This document shows positions 55,797 to 64,000 of a stretch of DNA of 64,000 nt, in pieces. Below the pieces are notes generated by a model. That model worked only from the letters and a program-made list of their open reading frames with translations, did not search any database and was not told the DNA's origin. The translations under genes and the position numbers were made by a program. Numbering within the stretch: the first letter of the stretch is position 1; every line of letters starts with the position of its first letter. The stretch comes from Isoetes taiwanensis (lineage: Eukaryota > Streptophyta > Lycopodiopsida > Isoetales > Isoetaceae). The stretch spans positions 352,474-416,473 of the forward strand of contig JAJEKV010000025.1 in the NCBI GenBank assembly GCA_021234155.1. The letters are read 5' to 3'.

Positions 55797-57462
55797 TCAA
55801 CAAGGACATTTATGTTGACAATCTTTGGTCCATATATATGGGACTAAGTTTTCCATTATAGGAGACACTCATAATGGAAGGTGGAAAGACTCTCCTTTTG
55901 ATGCTATGGATGTTTCTTCTGTATTAAATAGTGATAAAACTAGGATGTGGTTCTCTAGCTGATGTGGTCATACTATTGCAACGACAGAAAAAAAAAAAGG
56001 GTATTACAAGTTGCCACAATGCCTCTTTTCTAATCCCCAGTCTGTTCCCTGCTCATAACGTTGATGGTCCTACGAAAGAGACAACCATTACATGGCCTTC
56101 TAGAACATTGATTGTTATACAGAAGATGTCTTAATCTTAGCTTATCCCTATAAAAAGCATGTATTCTTCCATGTTTTGGATTGTCCAAGTTGATTAAAAT
56201 GTGTGTTTGGACCTCTGGAAAGGATATTATAGCTATACTCAACAAGGAGGTTTATGTTGATAATCTTTGGTCCATATATATTGGACTGAGTTTTCCATTA
56301 TAGGAGAGTCTTAGAATGGAAGGTGGAAAGGCTCTGCTTTTGATGCTATGGATGTTTCTTTTGTGTTAAATATAATGACAAAAGCTAGGATGTAGTTCTA
56401 TAGCTGATGTAGTACTATTGCAATGGCATAAAGAAATGAGGGTATTACAAGTTGCCACATTGCCTCTTTTCTAATCCTTATTTGTTGCCTTCCTTATGCC
56501 TGCTCATAACGTTGATGTTTACTTAGAAATGAGGATATTACAAGTTGCCACATTGCCTCTTTTCTGATCCTTAGTATGTTGCCTTCCTTATGCCTGCTCA
56601 TAACGTTCTTGCAGATGGTGCCAGTTTTAGCATCATAATATGGGACCTGAAGAACATTTTTATTACATTTCTTTTCTTTTGTTGCTCCACTGGTACAACA
56701 TGGGATCAACATTGTTGCCTTTTAAGTTCCCCGTCAGTATTTGAAGGTCATGAAGTCACTAAGATCAAATAATGTATCTGGCATTTCATCATCTCATTTA
56801 TACTCTAAATTGGTTAGGCACTTTGTAGAACTCAGACACATTATACATACACATCACTATATATGGTGCAAAAGATACATAAAAATAGAATTAATGTGTA
56901 CAATTTGCAGTAACATTGCACTCCGTAAAAACGACTCCCATGTTTAGAATTATACTATAGGTGCAAAGGATATAAAAATAAAATTAAAAAGTCCAATTTG
57001 CAGTAATATTGCAATTGAAATTCCATAGAGTCAGAAATTTAAACTTAAATCTTAATTCAGCGTAATATGCAATTGAAGTGTATATAGCAATTCTAATGTA
57101 CTTCAGCAACCACAGTTTGAAAGTGCCACTATAGTCGCCTCATTCTAAAGGGACTAACAACATAGGGAATCAATGGTCCGAGGATTTCCTGTAACATGCA
57201 ATAAAAGCGTATATACTAATTTTAATGTACTTATGCAACCACAATTTGAGACTGCCACTATAGTCGCCTCATTCTAAAGGGACTAATAATATAATGTACT
57301 AGGGGATCAATGATTCGAGGATTTTCCGTCGAGGAATTTTCAAGTCGACGTCACTAGCTGAGGCGGCGCAAAAGCGGTGGAGCCATGAGTGCGTCGCTGG
57401 TGCCTGCTATTATTGCTTTTGCTCATCACCATATCCATTCAAGGCACGAACAAGAGCAGCCT
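55797..57462 (-). repeat. Large inverted repeat, right arm
   Basis: Reverse complement of 48,117-49,520. It is longer because a ~270-bp part (55,797-56,060) is a second copy of 56,238-56,510. Several shorter GTTGCCACATTGCCTCTTTT-containing repeats lie inside. Confidence 0.88.
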
Positions 57463-57463
57463 T

Positions 57464-57650
57464 TTGATCACCATCTAACCCCTATTCCAAATCATTGACA
57501 ACAAAAAAAGCACCCCCCCTGCCCTCCCCCGGGGCCCTTTTCCCCTGGGGGAGAAAGAGGAAGTAAAAAACGGAGGGGGGGAGGGAGGGAGGGACAATCA
57601 GAGAACTCTAAACTTATGCCTACGACTTCATGTCTACCTATAATCCTCCT
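57464..57650 (+). repeat. Direct repeat R5, copy 1
   Basis: The stretch with ACAACAAAAAAAGCACCCCC, a CCCCCGGGGCCC palindrome and a purine-rich GGAGGGGGGGAGGGAGGG part recurs almost identically at 58,543-58,735. Confidence 0.9.
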
Positions 57651-58142
57651 ATCTAATAAGAAAATACTGTCTGTCTGTCTGTAACTCCACTCACATGCCA
57701 CGTGTAATTGTGCACATATTCCACGTGGCCCAATCTGAATGGTAGATGGGCTTCTCGAAGTTTCTTGCAAGTTTGGCATTCAAGCTTCCCACGTGTTCTA
57801 GATGCGAGCATCCAGAAGCTTCTGGATTGTCCCTGCATCATATAAAAAGAGCTGGCGGCGAACAGTTTCGAGGCAAAATCAAAACGGATTAGGATTCTTT
57901 AGGGTTTGGGGTTCTCAAACATGGTGCTATGTTGTGTGATAGCCGGATGGTATCGACGCCATAACAGATGGTTGATCCAAGTTTAGCAGGGACTGCTGGC
58001 CTGTTGGAGATGTCAGCTCCATTGAGAACATAGATTCGAGGTAACCCATCAGTTCGGTGCAAAAATCTGGAAGCTTCTGCATTCTTCACTGTATACAGAA
58101 ATATCTGGCAGATTTGTGAGCACTGGGGACTGAGTCATTTAG
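57648..58142 (+). mobile_element. Helitron-like 5' end, type B, with a heat-shock-type promoter
   Basis: It starts TCTAATAAGAAAATACTGTC with TCTGTCTGT repeats, the usual look of Helitron 5' ends. Inside lie a perfect three-unit heat shock element (TTCtcGAAgtTTC, 57,752-57,764), the 18-bp palindrome ATCCAGAAGCTTCTGGAT (57,810-57,827) and TATAAAAAG (57,841-57,849), plus three CACGTG-type sites. A second copy starts near 63,811. No long frame follows the TATA box. Confidence 0.55.
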
Positions 58143-58275
58143 TGTGACGTTCCAGCGATTATACGGTCCCAAGCATTATATCAGATCGCCGGCCACGCAG
58201 CGTACCGCCACTCCGACCGACGGTATGCGCGACATGTAACAGTGGGTAGCCCCTAGGGGGGCAACTTGCTAGGTA
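58143..58275 (-). repeat. Double-hairpin repeat R3, copy 2
   Basis: Inverted relative to 11,930-12,065. The loop TCGGTCGGAGTGG and the GGGACCGTATA and GCTGGAACGTCAC parts are conserved, while the arms differ yet still pair in the first hairpin. Confidence 0.7.
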
Positions 58276-58309
58276 TGTGCATTTATTATTAATGTGCACA
58301 TTTACCAAT

Positions 58310-58545
58310 GTGCACATTAATGTGGGCACACCTTTCCATGTGGGCACATTTTGCCACCTAGCCATTAAAGGCAAGTGGGCCCATTCCCAATTATCCCACA
58401 TGCCTAAAGGGATAATTGGAAACCCTAGCCCCAACCCTTGTCTATTTAGGAGGGGAAACCCTAACTTGCCCATTTTTCGTTCCTAGGGTTTTAGAGCTCT
58501 GTTTTGGCTGCTCCAAGAGCCAAAACTGCCTCCCAGACTCTGTTT
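58310..58545 (+). repeat. Dispersed repeat R2, copy 2
   Basis: Inverted relative to 7,985-8,215, including the GGGATAATTGGAAACCCTAG part. Confidence 0.7.
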
Positions 58546-58735
58546 TGATCACCATATAACCCCTATTCCAAATCATTGACAACAAAAAAAGCACCCCCCC
58601 TCCCCCTGCCCTCCCCCGGGGCCCTTTTCCCTTGGGGGAGAAAGAGGAAGTAAAAAATGGAGGGGGGGAGGGAGGGACAATCAGAGAACTCTGAACTTAT
58701 GCCTACAACTTCATGTCTACCTATAATCCTCCTAT
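58543..58735 (+). repeat. Direct repeat R5, copy 2
   Basis: Partner of 57,464-57,650. The two copies bracket the type B Helitron-like end plus R3 and R2. Confidence 0.9.
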
Positions 58736-58744
58736 ATATATCCT

Positions 58745-59005
58745 AGAAATAGCGTCCGTATGTAAGTGAGTCTGTCTGTCTTCCACGCCCCATCGACGGT
58801 GGAGGATGTGCCACGTGGCTTGATCTCGGCCGTCCGTGGGCCTTGGCCTCTCAAAAGCTCCCAAGTTTGGTGGACAAAATTTTTTTGGTTTACCATGGAC
58901 TTGAACCCTGGACATTGCCCCCCAAACCCCCCACCCTTACCACTAGACCAACCAGTCTTTTCTTGAAAGAATAGGAAGTCCATGCTTAGTTAAGGCTGGG
59001 GCAAT
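58745..59005 (+). repeat. Type A 5' subterminal repeat, copy 1
   Basis: Near-identical to 61,757-62,012, from ATAGCGTCCGTATGTAA to AGTTAAGGCTGGGGC. Confidence 0.9.
58897..58950 (-). repeat. tRNA-like pol III boxes
   Basis: The minus strand has TGGTCTAGTGGTAAGG (A box) and GGGTTCAAGTCC (B box) at tRNA-like spacing, but no closed acceptor stem. Related pairs lie at 59,062-59,112, 60,293-60,346 and 61,908-61,960, all on the minus strand. Confidence 0.65.
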
Positions 59006-59198
59006 GGAAATTCCTTGGATTAATTAGAAGCCTTGATGTTAAAAGTTTATTGATTTAGGAAGGATTCGAGCCCTGGGCTGTGGCACTCCAGCCATGTATC
59101 TCAACCACTAGGGCAAGCATTAGTTCCTTGAAGAACATGATGATTTTAACATTGTTAAAGGTGGGATATATGTATGGTTTAAAACATACACAATGCTA

Positions 59199-59221
59199 GA
59201 ACCTTCTAGAATGTTCCAGAA
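59199..59221 (+). promoter_or_regulatory. Heat shock element array 1
   Basis: Five alternating units read GAAcc TTCta GAAtg TTCca GAA, a perfect-phase HSE, followed by TAAAGCTAGAGAGAGAAGAG and a GA-rich stretch. Confidence 0.75.
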
Positions 59222-59347
59222 TAAAGCTAGAGAGAGAAGAGGGAAAGACAGGGGGGGAAGAAGTGGGAGAGAGAGAGGAGAGAGGAGAGAGGAGAGAGAA
59301 GAGAGAGAGAGAGGAGGAGATAGAAGAGTAAAACATACATAATCCTA

Positions 59348-59370
59348 GAACCTTCTAGAATGTTCTAGAA
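59348..59370 (+). promoter_or_regulatory. Heat shock element array 2
   Basis: Five alternating units GAAcc TTCta GAAtg TTCta GAA, with the same downstream phrase and then a long (GA)n tract. Confidence 0.78.
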
Positions 59371-59403
59371 TAAAGCTAGAGAGAGAAGAGGGAAAGACAG
59401 AGG

Positions 59404-59516
<113 letters not shown>

Positions 59517-59751
59517 CATGGGAGAGAGAGGGAAAGAAGAGAGAGGAGAGAGAAGAGAGAGAGAGGGGAAAGAAGAGAGAGCAAAGAGAGAGAGCAGAAA
59601 GGAGAGAGAAAGGAGAGAGGGAAGAGAGAGGAGAGAGAAGAGAGAGGAAGGAGAAGAGAGAGAGAGGAATAGAAAAGAGAGAGAAAGATGGAGAGAGAGG
59701 AGAAATAGAGAGAAAGGAGAGAGATAGAAGAGACAAGGAAAAAAAAGAAGA

Positions 59752-59897
<146 letters not shown>

Positions 59898-59924
59898 TAG
59901 AAGAGTAAAACATACACAATCCTA

Positions 59925-59947
59925 GAACCTTCTAGAATGTTCTAGAA
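59925..59947 (+). promoter_or_regulatory. Heat shock element array 3
   Basis: Identical to array 2 in its five units and in the following TAAAGCTAGAGAGAGAAGAG phrase. Confidence 0.78.
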
Positions 59948-60399
59948 TAAAGCTAGAGAGAGAAGAGGGAAAGAGGGGGAGAGAGATGGGAGAGAGAGAG
60001 GAGAGAGGAGCTGAGAGAGAGGGAGGGAGGGGGAGGGAGGGAGGGAGGAGGAGGGGAGGGAGGGAGGAGGGAGGAGAGAGAGAGAGAGAGGAGCTGAGAG
60101 AGAGGAGAGAGAAGACAGAGAGCGGAGCTGAGAGAGAGAGAGGGGAAAGAAGAAAGAGGAGAGAGAGAGCAGAGAGAAGAGAGAAAGGAGAGAGGGAAGA
60201 GAGAGAGAGGAATAGAAAAGAGAGAGAAAGATAGAAAGACCTACCAAATTCCAGGTTTCTAAGCCCCTTTAAAAAGGTCTTATGTTTATTGTGGATTCGA
60301 ACCCTGGTCATTGCCAGACGAAACCACCATCCTTACCGTTAAACCAAGCATTAATTAACTAAAACAAGCTAAAGTCCAAATACAATTAAGGGTGAGGCC

Positions 60400-60560
60400 T
60401 AACCAATTTAAAAATGTTGCATGTATATCCCACATGCATTCTTGCAAAAAAAAGCGTTCTTTTTCAGTATATAAAGGGACATGGATTTAGGGTTTGTAGA
60501 AATATCCCACATGCATTCATACTGAAAACAACCTCTTTTTTCAGCATATAAAGACGCAAT
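60400..60560 (+). repeat. ~75-bp tandem duplication carrying two TATA boxes
   Basis: Two copies of an ATATCCCACATGCATTC phrase are each followed by TTTTTCAG(T/C)ATATAAAG. They lie about 1.1 kb upstream of the basic ORF at 61.65 kb. Confidence 0.6.
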
Positions 60561-60589
60561 TAGTTTGAAGATGGGCACTCAAGTTTGAC

Positions 60590-61620
60590 ATCGGTGTTGA
60601 AGCTTCTAGAAACTACTATAGGTAAGCACCTCAATTTAAGAAATGGAAACTTTTTTTCAAATTTTTTAAATAATCTAGATATATCTCAACCTACAAATAT
60701 TAACTTTTGTAAACTATTTTAGAATGCTGTAAATGGTTAGAAAACTCTAGAATGTTTTGTAGTGTAAAAACAGTAAATTTTCTAAGATTTTACAGGCAGT
60801 TAAATTAGAAATAAAGAATCTGCAAAAGAATCAAGGTAGAAGCTAAGGAAACTTCTCACAGATGAATGTTAGCCAACTAGAATGCTTTACAATGCCCAAA
60901 AATAGAAAGTTTTAGGATACAGTTAGAATACGCAGTTTGTGTCTAGATGCCTACGAATAAGCACTCTAATTTAGACAACTAAATATAAACAGTTTGTAAT
61001 GGACACAGAATAAAACTCTACAATGTCCAAAAATAGAAAGTTTCAGAATGTAGCTATATTTCACGATGCTTTCAATGATAATATATAGTTGGCATGTCCA
61101 AAAATGGAAACATTGCAATGTTCAAGGCCATTGTTATATTTCACACTTCAAAATAGAATGTTTCACAATCTCTAAGAATAAAGAAATTTAGAATATAGTC
61201 AGAATATCCATTCTGTGTGTAGATGCTTACGAATAGACACCTGAATTTAGATAAATTTTAAAATAAAAACCCTTTATTAATCAATCTAAGAATAAAGAAT
61301 TTGTAAAGGAGGCAGAATAGAATGCTCTACAATGTGCATAAATAGAAAGCTTCAGGATGTAGTTCGAATAAGCATTTTATAATATTTTGCAATGTTTTCA
61401 ATGGTACATACATGGCATGTCCAAAAATAGAAACTTTTCTAGAAGAGCATATTGTAGAATCTCAATGTGCCCCTCATGCCCAAGATAGAAAGTTTTAGGG
61501 CGTGATTAAAGTAGTTGTTCTATGATGTTCTACAATGTTTTGAATGCTCATATATAAATAGCCACTGTTCCAAAGTCATTGTTCTAAGTTTCCTTCTATA
61601 TATTGTTTCTACATACTAAA
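60590..61620. repeat. AT-rich repeat field with AGAATGTT words
   Basis: Diverged repeats of AAAATAGAAAGTTT, TCTAGAATGTT and TAAGCACCTCA-AATTTAGA phrases. No coding potential. Confidence 0.6.
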
Positions 61621-61651
61621 TTATTTATTGTAAAAAGACAAGATAGAAACA

Positions 61652-61759
61652 ATGCCACGTAGACAAAGAGAGGAGACGCTAGAGGAGAAGGAAGCTAGAC
61701 GTGCCCGAGATAGAGAAAGATATCAAAACAGAAGACAGCGATTACTTGCAACAGAATAG
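61652..61759 (+). pseudogene. Truncated basic ORF, possible Helitron protein start
   Basis: An ATG in good context opens 35 codons beginning MPRRQREETLEEKEARRARD and continuing with an Arg-rich helix. The stop at 61,757 coincides with the start of the second type A 5' region. Some transposon proteins, including Helitron ones, begin with such an Arg-rich segment, but 35 residues cannot prove this. It is most likely the head of a gene cut off by the next element. Confidence 0.35.
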
Positions 61760-62012
61760 CGTCCGTATGTAATTGAGTGAGTGAGTCTGTCTTCCACGAC
61801 CCATCGACGGTGGAGGATGCGCCACGTGGCTCGATCTGGGTCGTCCGTGGGCCTTGGCATCTCAAAAGCTCCCAAGTTTGGTGGACAAAATTTTTTTGAT
61901 TTACCACGGACTTGAACCCTGGACATTGCCCACCAAACCCCCCACCCTTACCACTAGACCAACCAGTCTTTTCTTGAAATAACAGGAAGTCCATGCTTAG
62001 TTAAGGCTGGGG
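61757..62012 (+). repeat. Type A 5' subterminal repeat, copy 2
   Basis: Near-identical to 58,745-59,005. It also carries minus-strand tRNA-like boxes at 61,908-61,960. Confidence 0.9.
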
Positions 62013-62021
62013 CCTAATTAA

Positions 62022-62089
62022 TTCAAGGATACTCTAGGATGTTCTAGAATGTTCTAGAATCTTTTGGAATGTCCTAGAATGTTCCAGAT
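62022..62089 (+). promoter_or_regulatory. Extended heat shock element array 4
   Basis: Fourteen pentamers stay in phase: TTC, GGA, CTC, GGA, TTC, GAA, TTC, GAA, TTT, GAA, TCC, GAA, TTC and GAT at 5-bp steps, eight of them perfect. Confidence 0.75.
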
Positions 62090-62830
62090 GCTCATGAGTA
62101 AGCACCTCAGTCTAAAAATAGAAAGTTTCAGTCTAAAAATAGAAGTTTTTTTGAAACTTTGCAAATGCTCAAAATAGAATGTTGTGGAATGTTCCAGGTG
62201 CTCATGGGTAAGCATCTCAGTCTAAAAATACAAAGTTTCAGTCTAAAAATAGAAAGTTTTTGAAACTTTGCAAATGTTCAAAATAGAATGTTCGAATGTT
62301 CCAGATGCTCATGGGTAAGCACCTCAGTCTAAAAATAGAAAGTTTCAGTCTAAAAATAGAAAGTTTTTTGAAACTTTGCAAATACTCAAAATAGAATGTT
62401 ATGAAATGTTGCAGATGCTCATGGATAAACACCTCAATCCAAAAATAGAAAGTTTTTTGAAACTTTGCAAATGCTCAAAATAGAATGTTCTGGAATGTTG
62501 CAGATGCTCAAAGGTAAGCACCTCAGTCTAAAAATAGAAAGTTTCAGTCTAAAAATAGAAAGTTTGCTTAAACTTTGTAAAAACTCAAATAGAATGTCCT
62601 AGAATGTTTCAGATGCTCTAGGATAAGCATCTCAGCCTAAAAATAGAAAGTATGATAGTCTAAAAACAGAAAAGTTTGCTAAAACTTTGCAAAAACTCAA
62701 AATAGAATGTTCTAAAGTGTTCCAGATGCTATAGGGCAACCACCTATGCTCTAGAAGCACCTCAGTCTAAAAGTAGAAAGTTTCTTGAAACCTTGCAAAT
62801 GCTCAAAATAGAATATTCTGGAGGTGATAC
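62090..62830 (+). repeat. ~100-bp tandem repeat, about seven units
   Basis: The unit contains ATAGAATGTTCTGGAATGTT, GATGCTCATGGGTAAGCACC and one or two CAGTCTAAAAATAGAAAGTT phrases. Each unit brings a further partial GAA/TTC array. Confidence 0.85.
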
Positions 62831-63160
62831 TTTGGAATTGGTAGTAAGTGTGATGGGTATGATGGGTGTGTGTAAGCTTCACATGGGTGATACTTTAGAA
62901 TTGACATACTTTAGAATTGGTAGTAGAGGTAGTAGATGTATACTTTGTTGGTAATGGAATAGAGGGTTGAGTAGTATGTGTGAATAAGACTGTGAAATAC
63001 CATGGAGTGCAGTAGATGTGAGTAAGATCCTCATGGGTGATACTTTGGAATTGGTAGTGTTCTGCTCATGAGTGATACTTTAGAATTGGTAGTAGGGCAT
63101 GTGTGTATATGGACTTGCATGATAATAGGTGTAAGTAGGCTCCTTATGGATAATACTTTA
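62830..63160. repeat. GGTGATACTTT(G/A)GAATTGGTAGT repeats
   Basis: About five diverged copies of this ~22-bp phrase are spread over the interval. A few more lie at 63.39-63.55 kb. Confidence 0.7.
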
Positions 63161-63385
63161 GAGAGAGAGAGGAGAGAGAAGAGAGAGAAATAGAGAAGAG
63201 AGAGAAAGATAGAGAAAGAGGGGAGAAATAGAGGGAGAGGAGACAGAAGAGAGGAGAAAGAGAGGAGAAAGGAGAGAGAGAGAGAAGGGGGAGAGAAGAC
63301 AAAGGAGGGAGAAGAGAAAGAAAAGAGAGGAGAGGAAGAGAAGGGGGAGAGAAGAGATAGGAGAGAGGACAAAGAGGAGAGCTCC
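63160..63385. repeat. Purine-rich GA tract
   Basis: Nearly pure A and G for ~220 bp. The frames across it are artefacts. Confidence 0.9.
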
Positions 63386-63609
63386 CAATGGGTGATAGTT
63401 TGAAATTAGTAGTCACTGTAGTAAATGTGAGTCAGAGACTTTGGAGTTTATAGTAGGTGTGAGTAAACTCCCAGTGGATGATACTTTGAAATTGATAGTA
63501 GATGTGACTGAGCTCCTCAATGTGTGATGGTTTGGAATTGGTAGTAAGTATGTATCTGAGGCAATGTTAAACCGAGGTTGATTAAACTCCCTATAGGCGA
63601 CACACGGGT

Positions 63610-63800
63610 GGACCCAAACCGAGGCGAGGCCTCGCCGAGGAATAGTCCCAAGGATGTCCAAACCGAGGCGAGGCCCCGGAGGGGCCGAGCTGAGGAAGGG
63701 TGCAACAGAAAAGGCCGCGTGGGTGGGCCCAAACCGAGGCGAGGCCCCGGAGGGGCCGAGCCGAGGAATGGGTGCAAAAGAAAAGGCCGGGCCCTTTTCT
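63610..63800 (+). repeat. GC-rich ~66-bp triple repeat at the Helitron-like 3' end
   Basis: Three units contain AAACCGAGGCGAGGCC; two also have CCCCGGAGGGGCCGAG, which can fold on itself. The last unit runs into the terminal GGCCGGGCC hairpin and CTAG. Confidence 0.85.
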
Positions 63801-63810
63801 AGTATATATA

Positions 63811-64000
63811 TAATAAGAAAATACTGTTTGTCTGTCTGTAACTCCACTCACATGCCACATGTAATTGTGCACATATTCCACGTGGCCCAATCTGAACGGT
63901 AGATGGGCTTCTCGAAGTTTCTTGCAAGCTTGGCGTTCAAGCTTCGCACGTGTTGCGAGCATCCAGAAGCTTCTGGATTGTCCCTGCATCATATAAAAAG
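63811..64000 (+). mobile_element. Helitron-like 5' end, type B, second copy (cut by the window edge)
   Basis: It matches 57,655-57,850 and keeps the perfect three-unit HSE (63,909-63,921), the 18-bp palindrome (63,961-63,978) and TATAAAAAG at 63,992-64,000. It begins right after the CTAG end of the type A element. Confidence 0.6.

Noticed and set aside
58890-58975. A functional tRNA gene on the minus strand
   Set aside because: A and B boxes are present but no acceptor stem closes and the T arm has a mismatch, so it is called tRNA-like only.

Overview
The window looks like repeat-rich nuclear DNA of a land plant. The evidence is spliced secretory class III peroxidase genes, plant-type Ty3/gypsy, CACTA, LINE, SINE and Helitron-like elements, TATA boxes of the TATAAATA kind, and AT-rich intergenic DNA. 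Peroxidase copy 1 has only the first two of the three classical introns. Species cannot be fixed from this sequence; a non-flowering plant such as a fern is a guess.

Layout. 0-8 kb: a polypyrimidine tract, a gag fragment, and two minus-strand transcription-unit-like blocks (TATA boxes near 4.31 and 6.28 kb), each preceded by two copies of a ~65-nt imperfect palindrome. 8-16 kb: AT-rich DNA with scattered repeats, exons of an unrecognised minus-strand gene (11.3-13.8 kb) and a hairpin-rich repeat at 12 kb. 16.4-28.2 kb: a 5'-truncated, decayed Ty3/gypsy element. Its protease region is split by a 3.5-kb CACTA transposon with TTG target-site duplications. Beyond the integrase it carries an antisense Cys-rich ORF and a long sense third ORF with a coiled coil, then a polypurine tract and 3' LTR. 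An 18x ACGT array abuts its broken 5' side.

29.6-47 kb: the peroxidase cluster. Copy 1 (29,827-31,006) is intact. Copies 2 and 3 lie in a ~3.5-kb segmental duplication. Copy 2 is a pseudogene. Copy 3 keeps its coding sequence, but its first intron has lost the acceptor AG and its second has a GC donor. An orphan final exon lies at 41.6 kb. Between and around them are a LINE fragment, Helitron-type termini, a SINE, minisatellites and a short ORF that begins with the histone H3 tail sequence. 47-57.5 kb: a large inverted repeat (arms ~1.4 and ~1.7 kb) whose spacer holds a LINE 3' end and a deleted gypsy element. 57.5-64 kb: a chain of Helitron-like ends, with (GA)n tracts, near-perfect heat-shock-element arrays, tRNA-like pol III boxes and a truncated basic ORF.

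Only peroxidase 1 looks like an ordinary working gene. It would make an extracellular haem peroxidase acting on phenolics in the cell wall. Most of the rest is transposon history. The strongest candidate for something undescribed is the heat-shock-element plus GAGA architecture carried by the Helitron-like elements at 57.6-64 kb. The paired palindromes at 4.5-6.6 kb come next.
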